Below are positions 7,083-14,174 of a stretch of DNA of 14,174 nucleotides, piece by piece. The notes below the pieces were generated by a model. That model was given only the letters and a program-made list of their open reading frames with translations. It searched no databases and was not told the DNA's origin. Every line of letters begins with the position of its first letter. The first letter of the stretch is position 1. A program made the translations under genes and the position numbers. Source of the stretch: JBGSWC01 sp041752635 (GTDB lineage Bacteria > Planctomycetota > Planctomycetia > Pirellulales > Lacipirellulaceae); the NCBI GenBank assembly GCA_041752635.1, contig JBGSWC010000166.1:1-14174 (forward strand). Reading direction: 5' to 3'.

Positions 7083-8447
7083 TCAAATATCCTCACCATA
7101 CTCCCACCCCTGCCGCACCGGTTCTTTGACGAATGCGTTGAGCTCGGGGTGGTTGGTGATCTGGCCAGCTTTCGCGTCCCATTCGATGCGGGTGTTGAAG
7201 CGTTGGGCGAGCACTCCCAGTAGAATAATCTCGGTGAGCTTCGCGCCGTAGGTGAAGTTCGAGCCTGGTTCAGGGCCCTCGCCCTTGATCGCTTGCAGCC
7301 ATTCGCGGAACGGGCCGCCATCGACGCGCGCGATCGTTTCCTGCGGCGGGCTCGCCTTCCAATCCTCGAACAACGTTTCGGGTGCAATCAGCGGAGGGCC
7401 CGCGTGCGTGCCGCAGCCCAGCGCGCCCTTGGTGCCGACCATCCAGCAAGCGCGGCCCTTGTGCGTGGCGTTGTCCATGCCGAACTTGTTGATCTGGCCG
7501 ACCTTGCTCCAGTCTTGCGGTCCATCGAACCAGTAGAGCGTGACCGGACCCCGCGAGCCCTTCGCCGGGAAGGTGTACTTGATGCGACTGCCGGCCGTGA
7601 TGACACCGTCGAGCGAGGGCTTGCGCTCCAGACACTCGACAACTGTCGGCGGATCGAGATCGAGCGCCCAGACGGGTGTGTCGAAGGTGTGACAGCCCCA
7701 GTCGCCAAGCATGCCAGAGCCGAAGTCGTAGAACGCCCGCCATTTCTTTGGCAGATAGTCTTCGTAGAAGGGACGCATCGCCGCCGGGCCGACCCACAGG
7801 TCCCAGTTGAGCCCATCGGGCACGGGCGACTCGGGGGGCGGCATCGTCTTGGGATTGGCAAAGTGTTCGCCCCCCATCTCAGGTCCGCCGTTGCGGGCGT
7901 AAACCTCGGTGACGTCACCAATCACTCCGCCGCGAATGGCTTCGACCGACTGTCGGATGCCATGACCGGCGTGGCCTTGGTTGCCCATCTGCGTGACGAC
8001 TTTGTACTTGTCCTTGGCTTTCACCAGTGTCCGCGATTGCCAAATGTTGTGTGTGAGCGGTTTTTGGGTGTAGACGTGAATGCCCCGCTCCATGCAAGCG
8101 AGCGTCGCGGGAAAGTGAGTGTGGTCGGGCGTGGAGACGACCACTGCATCGATCTTGCCGTCCATCTCATCGAGCATCACCCGAAAGTCTTCGTAAAACG
8201 GCTGGTCGGTCTGCCAGTTCTTCATGTTCTCTGCGCAGAGGTTACGATCGACATCGCAGAACGCCACCAGGTTTTCGTCTTTGCAGCCTTGGTTATAAGG
8301 CTGCTGAGCAATCCAGCCCCCCGATCCAATAAAGGCGACATTCACTTTGCTATTGGCCGACGGCCCAGGCTTGCCGATCGCGAAGCGAGGAAAGACGGTG
8401 CTGGCCGCGACGGCGGTAGTGGAGGCGAGGAAGGTACGGCGTTTCAT
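7083..8447 (-). CDS. Tat-type Gfo/Idh/MocA family oxidoreductase
   Basis: The 454-aa product starts MKRRTFLASTTAVAAS, a twin-arginine-type signal (Arg3-Arg4, Phe6-Leu7), so export in folded form is likely. The NAD(P)-binding Rossmann fold begins with VNVAFIGSGGW (Gly41, Gly43, Gly44). VVVSTPDHTH (102-111) and TQKPLTHN (Lys129-Pro130, the EKP-type motif with Gln in place of Glu) are standard marks of the family. The later part (QMGNQGHAG, WDLWVGPA, GMLGDWGCHTFDTP) matches the C-terminal domain common in planctomycete members. These enzymes oxidise, reduce or rearrange sugars and cyclitols using a tightly held nicotinamide cofactor; the substrate here is unknown. The ATG at 8447 follows an AAAGG motif about nine bases away. 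The nearby glycoside hydrolase supports a sugar-degradation context. Confidence 0.95.
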   Translation of the reverse strand: MKRRTFLASTTAVAASTVFPRFAIGKPGPSANSKVNVAFIGSGGWIAQQPYNQGCKDENLVAFCDVDRNLCAENMKNWQTDQPFYEDFRVMLDEMDGKIDAVVVSTPDHTHFPATLACMERGIHVYTQKPLTHNIWQSRTLVKAKDKYKVVTQMGNQGHAGHGIRQSVEAIRGGVIGDVTEVYARNGGPEMGGEHFANPKTMPPPESPVPDGLNWDLWVGPAAMRPFYEDYLPKKWRAFYDFGSGMLGDWGCHTFDTPVWALDLDPPTVVECLERKPSLDGVITAGSRIKYTFPAKGSRGPVTLYWFDGPQDWSKVGQINKFGMDNATHKGRACWMVGTKGALGCGTHAGPPLIAPETLFEDWKASPPQETIARVDGGPFREWLQAIKGEGPEPGSNFTYGAKLTEIILLGVLAQRFNTRIEWDAKAGQITNHPELNAFVKEPVRQGWEYGEDI

Positions 8448-8497
8448 ATCTGATTGCCTTTGTGAGGGCGGTAGGGTTGATAGCTTAGGTGTGAAAA

Positions 8498-8653
8498 TCA
8501 GATCGCGTGAGAAGGGCGAGATGGAAGCGGGCCAACCGTTTTCTCGATCAACTCATCCACCCCAATCGAATCGAGCTTGCACACCCACTCGCGGTAGTCG
8601 ATGACCTTTTGATCGTCGATGCCGAAAAGGATGCGGTGCGAAGGTTTGCGGCC
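8498..8653 (-). pseudogene. Coding-like C-terminal fragment of unknown gene
   Basis: On the minus strand the frame from the stop at 8654-8656 to the stop at 8498-8500 encodes about 51 residues containing HRILFGIDDQKVIDYREWV and KLDSIGVDELIEKTVGPLPS. It has no ATG, but its composition and codon choice (many ATC, GAC, GGC, GAG) are those of a real soluble protein. I take it to be the 3' end of a lost gene lying between the oxidoreductase and tRNA-Arg. I do not recognise the family; resemblance to the end of a hydrolase-type protein is too weak to name. Confidence 0.35.
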
Positions 8654-8735
8654 TCAACTTGTCAGCGGCCGGAACCCGCTTTTGTAGCGAATCACGCCCA
8701 CTGCTAAACAAGTTGTCTTGCCGGGGCTTCTGGAA

Positions 8736-8809
8736 CGCGCTCGGCAGGACTCGAACCTGCAACCCCTGGTTTCGAAGACCAGTGCTCTATCCGATTGAGC
8801 TACGAACGC
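8736..8809 (-). tRNA. tRNA-Arg(UCG)
   Basis: On the minus strand the acceptor arms GCGTTCG (8803-8809) and CGAGCGC (8737-8743) pair with one G-T. The D stem is GCTC/GAGC. The anticodon stem CTGGT/ACCAG encloses loop CTTCGAA, so the anticodon is TCG, read as Arg (CGA codon). The T stem GCAGG/CCTGC encloses TTCGAGT. The discriminator base is G at 8736. CCA is not encoded next to it. Confidence 0.95.
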
Positions 8810-8926
8810 ATGGTGCTAGTTTAGTTGAATCAATCGCCATTTGGCGAGACCCGGCTTGGGAACAGTTCGCCGCTTGGCGGACAACTTGGCGACGCTACGC
8901 CTTCTGGCAGGCGGCCTCTTGAAGCA

Positions 8927-9457
8927 AACTTGACGGATGTCACGCTTGGTCTGTCCGATGACGCGCTGGATATTCTGCTCGTATAGAAGAGATCGGCCCT
9001 GGGCGGCTTCGGCTCCGACGCGGGCCTAGTCGAAATTCCCGCGTTCCAGTGGAATTGCACGACCGCTTCGTTGGCGATCTGCTCGCTCTCAATATCCAGG
9101 TCGAGGGCATTCAGGAACAGGTTGATGGCCTCGGATGACGACTGCAGCGCAATCTCGCCCGAGTAGCCATGTACTCCCTTCAGCAGCTTGAAAGACAGGG
9201 TGAGTCGCCGCGCACGCCCGTTGCTGTCGAAGTCGGAGTACTCGACGCTAAAGGATTCGCCGCGCTGGGCATCGTTCAGTAGATCACCGATGAGCCGGTC
9301 CACGACGCGACGGTAGCGCTCGGGCTCAGGCGCAGGCGGAATCCCGCTCGCCGCGTCGATCGACTCCAACAGCGGCGCGAGGTGAACCTGAACCGTCTCG
9401 CGGACGACCTCGTTGCCGAAGCCGCTGCGGTCGATGAACACCCAACCGGTGGCTTCG
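8927..9457 (-). pseudogene. Frameshifted remnant of an unrecognised protein gene
   Basis: Minus-strand frame one (about 9460 down to 9049) encodes a convincing protein segment: YSEATGWVFIDRSGFGNEV, HLAPLLESIDAASGIPP, YRRVVDRLIGDLLNDAQRGE, VHGYSGEIALQSSSEAINLF, IANEAVVQFH. At about 9049 the sensible reading moves to another frame: LERGNFD, then a TAG stop (9026-9028), then ARVGAEAAQGRSLLYEQNIQ and RVIGQTKRDIRQV. A one-base deletion plus a nonsense change explains this. The N-terminal part is replaced at about 9457 by an IS630 fragment on the opposite strand, and the C-terminal part is lost near 8927. The protein was acidic and helical, probably several hundred residues long. I cannot name the family; the helical, charged tail recalls accessory subunits of SMC-like systems, but this is only an impression. 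Confidence 0.65.
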
Positions 9458-9769
9458 CTGTACGAGGCGTTCGAGCCGGCCGAAGCACGGCGGTTGGCCG
9501 ACAAGTTGGAAATCTACTACACGCCAAAGCATGGACGTTGGCTCAACATGGCGGAAACCGAGTTGGGCATCATGACCCGACAGTGCCTTGATCGGCGTAT
9601 CGCCGACCAGTCAACACTCCGCCAGGAGATTGATGCTTGGCAGCAGGCTCGCAACGAAGCCAAGTGCAAAGTTGACTGGCAATTCACCACTAAAGACGCC
9701 CGCATCAAGCTTAAGCGGCTTTACCGTCACTTCAGTTCTGAAGGGCCACAAGTGCTTTGTGGCGATTGA
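9458..9769 (+). pseudogene. 3' fragment of an IS630-family transposase
   Basis: The frame reads LYEAFEPAEARRLADKLEIY, YTPKHGRWLNMAETELGIM, TRQCLDRRIADQ, then WQFTTKDARIKLKRLYRH, ending at 9767-9769. This is the C-terminal part of the DDE domain of IS630-type transposases. The Glu of NMAE is the third catalytic acid; the first two Asp and the helix-turn-helix are absent. The fragment is therefore dead and abuts the broken gene on the opposite strand at about 9457. Roughly 100 of the usual 330-350 residues remain. Confidence 0.85.
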
Positions 9770-10099
9770 AAACTAGGGCTGGGTGGCTGGGTGGAACGAA
9801 GCACGAGCGAGTTGCAGTGACCGGCATTCCTAACTGACGTCGAATTAAGGCGGAACACTCTTTTCCGAGCGAAGAGCGGGCAGAGCGCACTGATCGCCGA
9901 TATCTGAAGTCGCACCGCGTGCCCGTCTCCGCAGGAGTTTGGCTCTCCCACCTGATCCGAGCACTTTGCCCAAAAAACTCGCCATTGTCGGTATCGAGCG
10001 AGGTCGGTTCGGCACGAACGACAGCGCCTCGGGGAAAGCCTCGCTGCCGACCGTCGGCAGGTAATCGTAAGTCGTGAATCGGCTTAGGTTTATGTCAAG
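9770..10099. other. 330-bp non-coding gap before tRNA-Pro
   Basis: I see no supported gene. The frame 9845-10111 on the minus strand runs into tRNA-Pro and has no recognisable content. The start of the gap has the short tandem gctgggtg (9778-9793). The inverted-repeat end of the IS630 element should lie close to 9770 but cannot be defined without its partner end. The rest is unassigned and may be further decayed DNA. Confidence 0.45.
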
Positions 10100-10174
<75 letters not shown>

Positions 10175-10188
10175 ATTACTCAGTCAGA

Positions 10189-10217
10189 ATGGTAACCCTT
10201 CGGCCGACCTTAGGCAA
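10189..10217 (-). promoter_or_regulatory. Possible promoter for tRNA-Pro
   Basis: On the minus strand TTGCCT (10212-10217) and TACCAT (10189-10194) are separated by 17 bases and lie 15 bases upstream of the mature tRNA end. Each matches the sigma-70 consensus at four of six positions. The spacing is ideal but the match is modest. Confidence 0.3.
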
Positions 10218-10274
10218 TTGTGGACACTCCTTTTGGCTTGTTGGTTCGCTAGGCCGGCAAGGCATCGCGTTATC

Positions 10275-11027
10275 TCACGCCGCATGACGGCTGGCCGATT
10301 GGTTGCGATGGACGTAGAGCCGGTCGGTTCCGAGGTCGGCCTTGAGTGCGTATCCGAGGCTTGTGAGTAATTCGTGAGTCTCGGCGACGCTGGCACTTCC
10401 CACGAAGCGATTGTCGAAAGTTTCGAGGAAAACCGCCCGGGGGCGGAGCTGGCCGAATCCGCGGATCACGGCGTTTTCGGCACCTTCGATGTCCATGTGC
10501 AAAAGATCGACCTCGTCGATGCCGAGACGATCGCAAAGCGCGTCGAGCCGAGTTCCATCAAGCGTATCAGGACAGGTGGTTTGCTCGACGAACGAATAGG
10601 CTTGACGATAGTCATCGGTATGGCTGTAGATTGAACCTTGAGCGTCGACCTTGCCATCGATTTTCGACGAATACCAAGTGACTGGCCCATTATTGTCGCA
10701 AACAGCAACATTCTCGATTTCGATACGCGTCTCGGCCAAGTGCTGGCGGACCAACTCGGCGCGTGTTGGGTCAGCCTCGACGGTTATCACGCGGCACGGC
10801 GCGAATCGCTCGGCGAATCGCAAGGCATCGCCACCATCATAGGAACCGAGATCGATAATTGAGCGTGGGACGATGCCAAGTTCGCTCAACCAATTGCAAT
10901 TGAACCTCGAGTGCGACAACTCGCGTGCGGTGCCACCGACTTGAGCCACGTATCGCGACTCTTTGAGCGGCTTCGAGTAGAGCCCGTTGGCAATCAACTT
11001 GCAACGCAACAATAACTTCTTGAACAC
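10275..11027 (-). CDS. FkbM-family methyltransferase
   Basis: The 250-aa product has the class I S-adenosylmethionine-binding motif SIIDLGSYDGGDALRF (Asp59, Gly61, Asp64-Gly66), followed by VITVEADP (motif II acidic residue). The hallmark FkbM motif is DLLHMDIEGAENAVI near residue 180, followed by AVFLETFDN. Such enzymes O-methylate sugars, polyketides or other small molecules; the substrate cannot be read from sequence. The start is GTG at 11027, supported by GGAG seven bases upstream. There is no signal peptide, so it is cytoplasmic. It ends 100 bases before tRNA-Pro and follows the lipase gene on the same strand after a 143-bp gap. Confidence 0.93.
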   Translation of the reverse strand: MFKKLLLRCKLIANGLYSKPLKESRYVAQVGGTARELSHSRFNCNWLSELGIVPRSIIDLGSYDGGDALRFAERFAPCRVITVEADPTRAELVRQHLAETRIEIENVAVCDNNGPVTWYSSKIDGKVDAQGSIYSHTDDYRQAYSFVEQTTCPDTLDGTRLDALCDRLGIDEVDLLHMDIEGAENAVIRGFGQLRPRAVFLETFDNRFVGSASVAETHELLTSLGYALKADLGTDRLYVHRNQSASRHAA

Positions 11028-11170
11028 AACACTTCTCCAGCCTTAAATTTGCGCCGGCCCGCGAACCGGCCGAGAAAGTTACCGCCATGTCTACCGAAAA
11101 GGAGCGTTCGCTGACAAGGCGAATGTGGGCATGCTCTGGTGCGGGGATGTGCTAGCAAACAGCGGCAAAG

Positions 11171-12094
11171 CTAAGCCGTTGACGCACTGGCGGACGATTG
11201 ATGCGTAAATTGCGGCGCGGCCACGTGGGGTGGCTCACTGGTGAGATTAGGCTCGAATTGGATGCCCTCTTCTTTTTCGATCGCGAGCCTTATTCCTTTG
11301 AGATACTCGCTCAGGTTGTGATCGCTGAAATGATCGATTTGCCAGCGTCGGACGCCACCGACGAAGCCCCACCAGCGATCGCGAAACCGGCGCCAACCGG
11401 TAACCTTGCGTAACCGGTAGCGACGGTCCAAGTACATTTCGGTGCCCGCATGTCGATACCCAAACCACGCCGGCGGCACACGCGGGACAATGTCGTTGTT
11501 GTTCACCCAACGATAGTATTCGAGCCGCACGTAGTTCACGTAACGGCGGTCGCCGACGCGGGGGGCACCGTAGGTGAATAGTGCTTGCGGATTCGACTCA
11601 ATGAAACTCAGCTTACAGCGACCGGCACAAATGGCTGCCATCGCCCCACCCAGCGAGTGTCCGGTGAACCACAGCGGTTTGCGATTGCTCGTTAGTGCAT
11701 GTTCGAGCCTCGGCCACAGATGATCGACTTCGGACTTAAACCCGCGGTGAACTCGACCGGCTGTTTCGGCGAGTACAGACAGCGCGTTGAGGTCGGCCTC
11801 GACATCGCGCCAGTCATGTGGTTCGGTGCCCCGGCAGGCAACGACCGCGTCGCGCTCGTTGGCAAAGATATAGGCCTGGGCGCCGTCTTCGTCGTAGAAC
11901 CGCGTTTCGGGAAAACCAAACTCCATTGCGTGTCGCCCCGCATCGGCGCGCGGCATGTACGCAATGTAAGACAATTCGGCAAAGAGCAATGACTTCCGCA
12001 GCAGGCTCAACTCCGCCAACGGCCTGTCGGCATGTGAGTAGAATGTCAGCGCGGGCGTGTTCTGCTGATCATCCAGTGGTCGTTCGGCGGGCAC
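11171..12094 (-). CDS. Class 3 lipase family protein
   Basis: The 307-aa product is an alpha/beta hydrolase of the class 3 (fungal-type) lipase family. The nucleophile elbow is FTGHSLGGAMA with Ser147. YGAPRVGD follows, then NNNDIVPRVPP with the likely acid Asp201, and DHNLSEY with His259 as the likely base. The CRGTEPHDWRD segment (87-97) is the family's oxyanion region. There is no signal peptide or membrane segment, so it appears cytoplasmic, unlike many secreted relatives. The tail (about 280-307) is low complexity. The start is GTG at 12094, supported by AAGGA eight bases upstream. It would hydrolyse ester bonds of acylglycerols or other lipids; the natural substrate is unknown. Confidence 0.92.
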   Translation of the reverse strand: MPAERPLDDQQNTPALTFYSHADRPLAELSLLRKSLLFAELSYIAYMPRADAGRHAMEFGFPETRFYDEDGAQAYIFANERDAVVACRGTEPHDWRDVEADLNALSVLAETAGRVHRGFKSEVDHLWPRLEHALTSNRKPLWFTGHSLGGAMAAICAGRCKLSFIESNPQALFTYGAPRVGDRRYVNYVRLEYYRWVNNNDIVPRVPPAWFGYRHAGTEMYLDRRYRLRKVTGWRRFRDRWWGFVGGVRRWQIDHFSDHNLSEYLKGIRLAIEKEEGIQFEPNLTSEPPHVAAPQFTHQSSASASTA

Positions 12095-12281
12095 GATGGC
12101 AGTCCTTCTTGCAGTGACAGTTGCCGATTCTATCAGCTAGTGATTCAGCTCGACAACCAGTTCGTCTGGCCATCGCGATCGGCCGCAACTTTTCTCCGGC
12201 CTTGACGCAGGCGGCCGCCTGCCACACGCTAAATGGTATCGCAACACTTCTTTTGAACGCTCCCGGTGCAGTGGAAAAATT
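12095..12281. promoter_or_regulatory. Divergent intergenic promoter region
   Basis: This 187-bp gap separates the minus-strand lipase from the plus-strand RNase-like gene, so promoters for both should lie here. I did not find a convincing sigma-70 pair or operator. The plus-strand gene has GGA about ten bases before its ATG. Confidence 0.4.
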
Positions 12282-13670
12282 ATGGCAAAGCTCTCGTTTC
12301 ACGGTGCAGCACGCACAGTCACCGGCAGCAAATACTTGCTCGAAGCCGACGGCAGTCGTGTGCTGTTCGATTGTGGACTGTTTCAAGGTCTGAAAAAGCT
12401 CCGCGAGTTGAACTGGCAGCCGACGCCATTCGATGTCAAGTCGCTCGACTCGGTCGTGCTGACGCACGCTCATCTCGATCACGTCGGTTATCTGCCACGA
12501 ATCGTCCGCGAGGGCTATCATCAACGCGTGTTGTGTACACCGGCCACAGCTAAGCTTGCCGAAATCATCATGCTCGACTCGGCGAAGATTCAAGAAAACG
12601 ACGCGGAGTACGCCAACAAAAAAGGATTCTCGAAACACAAGCCGGCGCTCCCGCTGTACACGGGCCGCGATGTACTCGAAACGATCAAGCTGTTTCGCGA
12701 GTTGCCCCGCGAAAAGTGGCACCACGCGGCTGGGCCGGTTCACGTTTGTTTTCACGACGCCGGCCACCTGCTCGGTTCAAGCATGATTTCCGTCGAAATA
12801 CGTAACGGAAGCAAGCCTCTTCGGATTTTGTTCTCGGGTGACATCGGTCGCTACGATGGGCCACTCTACCACGATCCCGAGCCACCGCCCGAGTGCGATG
12901 TGCTCGTTTGCGAGAGCACCTATGGCAATCGCGATCATCCCGACGGCGAGCTCATCGACGGGCTGGCCGAGGTGCTGGCTCGCGCCGTCAAGCGCGGCGG
13001 TGTCACCCTGTTGGCGTCGTTCGCCGTTGGACGGGCACAGCAACTGATTTACCTGATGCAGGTGCTCAAGTGCGAAGGTCGCCTACCTGACGTGCCCATT
13101 TATCTCGATAGCCCCATGTCGTGTAACGCGACCGACATCTATCGCGAATTCAGTATCGACCACGATCTCAGCGAAGGCGAGTTATGTGGCCGCGAGGTTC
13201 TCGGTGGCCCGAAAGTCCATTTGTGCCGCAGCGTCGACGAATCGAAGGCGCTCAACCAGGTGACCGGCCCGGCTGTGATCATCAGTAGCAGCGGCATGAT
13301 GACGGCGGGCCGAATCTTGCACCACCTCAAACGCCGCCTGCCCGATCCAAGAACGACCGTTGTGCTCGGCGGGTACATGGCCGTTGGCACGCGTGGCCGG
13401 GCTCTCGAAGAGGGTGTTCCGACGCTGCGAATTCACGGCGAAGACATCCCCGTCAAAGCGGCTGTTGAAAAAGTGCCAGGCCTCAGCGGCCACGCCGACC
13501 GCAAGGGACTGCTCCGTTGGCTGAGCCATTTGAAGAATCCGCCGAAGCAAGTCTTTCTGACGCATGGCGAAGAAGACAGCGCCGAGGCTTTTGCCGAAAC
13601 GCTGCGCAGGGAAAAAGATTGGAACGTCCACGTACCTAACTTGGGCGAAACCGTAGAACTGTCAATGTAA
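12282..13670 (+). CDS. Beta-CASP metallo-beta-lactamase-fold RNase-like protein
   Basis: The 462-aa product has the metal-binding motif THAHLDH (His62, His64, Asp66, His67), His162 in DAGHLLGSS, and Asp187 in FSGDIGR. The beta-CASP part includes ESTYGNRDH, SFAVGRAQQL and SSSGMMTAGRILHHL. The C-terminal motifs SGHAD (His404) and LTHGE (His428) complete the zinc site of the RNA-specificity domain. All key residues are present, so it should be active. The layout matches the bacterial YSH1/CPSF73-like branch (about 450-470 aa) that acts as an endo- or exoribonuclease in the cytoplasm; the RNA target is unknown. The gene is first in a likely two-gene unit with the DUF1844 gene. Confidence 0.95.
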   Translation: MAKLSFHGAARTVTGSKYLLEADGSRVLFDCGLFQGLKKLRELNWQPTPFDVKSLDSVVLTHAHLDHVGYLPRIVREGYHQRVLCTPATAKLAEIIMLDSAKIQENDAEYANKKGFSKHKPALPLYTGRDVLETIKLFRELPREKWHHAAGPVHVCFHDAGHLLGSSMISVEIRNGSKPLRILFSGDIGRYDGPLYHDPEPPPECDVLVCESTYGNRDHPDGELIDGLAEVLARAVKRGGVTLLASFAVGRAQQLIYLMQVLKCEGRLPDVPIYLDSPMSCNATDIYREFSIDHDLSEGELCGREVLGGPKVHLCRSVDESKALNQVTGPAVIISSSGMMTAGRILHHLKRRLPDPRTTVVLGGYMAVGTRGRALEEGVPTLRIHGEDIPVKAAVEKVPGLSGHADRKGLLRWLSHLKNPPKQVFLTHGEEDSAEAFAETLRREKDWNVHVPNLGETVELSM

Positions 13671-13672
13671 AA

Positions 13673-13742
13673 TGTAGCCACCGTCGCCAGACGGTGGATG
13701 ACACCGGGCCACTTGTCCACCGTCCAGGCGACGGTGGCTACA
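13673..13742. repeat. Structured inverted repeat between two genes
   Basis: Sixteen bases at 13673-13688 (tgtagccaccgtcgcc) are perfectly complementary to 13727-13742. Inner arms of nine bases, 13690-13698 and 13716-13724, also pair. Because ccaccgt recurs, each half can fold alone as well (13679-13697 and 13718-13736). The repeat starts two bases after the RNase-like stop codon and ends 12 bases before the DUF1844 ATG. It fills nearly the whole gap. It resembles paired REP units and could protect or separate the two messages. Confidence 0.8.
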
Positions 13743-13754
13743 GAATGGAAAACC

Positions 13755-14150
13755 ATGTCCGACGAACAGAACACCGAAAAGAAAATCATCATCGACGAAG
13801 ATTGGAAATCGCAAGTCGAAGCCGAGAAGCAAAAGGCCAACGAGCCGCAACGGGAGGGTGACGCTCCTGGGAAGCCATCGCAGCAAGCCGATGCGAACGA
13901 CCCTCCGATGCCGCCGGCATCGATGCAGATGCTGGTCTCGACGCTCGCCACCGAAGCGATGATGTCGCTCGGGCAGATTCCCCACCCGATGACGGGCGAG
14001 ACGGTCGTTCAGAAGAGCCAAGCGAAATACCTGATCGACACCATCGAAATCCTTAAAGATAAAACCGTGGGCAACATTCCGGCCGACGAAACGGCCGCCA
14101 TTGGCGAGTTGTTGCACACACTCCGTTTGGCATTTGTGCAGATTAAGTAG
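13755..14150 (+). CDS. DUF1844 domain-containing protein
   Basis: The 131-aa product has a charged, low-complexity N-terminal half (MSDEQNTEKKIIIDEDWKSQ then Lys/Glu/Pro-rich) and the DUF1844 domain from about residue 52: PPASMQMLVSTLATEAMMSL, GQIPHPMTGETVV, QAKYLIDTIEILKDKTVGN and LLHTLRLAFVQIK. The domain is short, helical and of unknown function, common in planctomycetes and other bacteria. The start at 13755 (GGAAAACCATG) is preferred. An in-frame ATG at 13698 lies inside the inverted repeat and would add 19 meaningless residues. It probably shares a transcript with the RNase-like gene. Confidence 0.92.
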   Translation: MSDEQNTEKKIIIDEDWKSQVEAEKQKANEPQREGDAPGKPSQQADANDPPMPPASMQMLVSTLATEAMMSLGQIPHPMTGETVVQKSQAKYLIDTIEILKDKTVGNIPADETAAIGELLHTLRLAFVQIK

Positions 14151-14174
14151 CACGCTCGTAGTGACCGCATTCAT

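Noticed and set aside
7293..8453. Long open frame of 386 codons on the plus strand
   Set aside because: It lies opposite the oxidoreductase gene, whose motifs are unmistakable. The plus translation is Arg/Val/His-rich with no family features, a typical antisense shadow in GC-rich DNA.
8553..8922. Frames crossing tRNA-Arg on both strands
   Set aside because: They translate the tRNA itself and its flanks; the tRNA fold is complete.
12069..12767. 232-codon minus-strand frame
   Set aside because: It runs antisense to the first third of the beta-CASP gene and has no family signature.
13698..13754. Longer DUF1844 start at 13698
   Set aside because: The added 19 residues are encoded by the inverted repeat, and a good ATG at 13755 precedes a typical N terminus.

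Overview
The window looks like a chromosomal segment of a planctomycete, most likely of the Pirellulales group. The evidence is a DUF1559 pseudopilin-like protein with an N-terminal methylation motif and a C-terminal H-X9-DG motif, a partner EF-hand lipoprotein, a Tat-type Gfo/Idh/MocA oxidoreductase, a small membrane protein starting with the NPYxSP motif common in this phylum, and long gene-poor stretches full of palindromic and heptamer repeats. No taxonomic marker gene such as rRNA is present, so the assignment is an inference.

Layout. Positions 1-1067 hold no credible intact gene: an imperfect 51-nt hairpin, degenerate heptamer repeats and a roughly 200-bp inverted-repeat element. That element fuses onto and ends the N-terminal quarter to third of an integron-type tyrosine recombinase (1068-1421, minus). 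A small three-helix membrane protein follows (1598-1975, plus), then a stretch open on both strands that I cannot assign. From 2295 to 8447 four genes lie on the minus strand, read from high to low coordinates: a Gfo/Idh/MocA oxidoreductase, a secreted GH36-like glycoside hydrolase, the DUF1559 protein and the EF-hand lipoprotein. The first two suit carbohydrate turnover outside the cytoplasm. The last two form a surface-protein pair. The intergenic gaps contain large inverted repeats.

Positions 8498-10174 are a decay zone bounded by tRNA-Arg(UCG) and tRNA-Pro(UGG), both on the minus strand. It holds a frameshifted remnant of an unrecognised gene abutting the 3' end of an IS630-family transposase. 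A further coding-like ghost lies just past tRNA-Arg. Such tRNA-associated debris is typical of old integration sites.

The right part is intact. An FkbM-family methyltransferase and a class 3 lipase, both minus with GTG starts supported by Shine-Dalgarno motifs, are followed by a divergent plus-strand pair: a beta-CASP metallo-beta-lactamase-fold RNase-like protein and a DUF1844 protein, separated only by a structured inverted repeat. I found no CRISPR array, intact mobile element or clear new defence system. The most unusual signals are the structured repeats, one with a compensatory base change between its arms, and the unidentified broken gene between the tRNAs.
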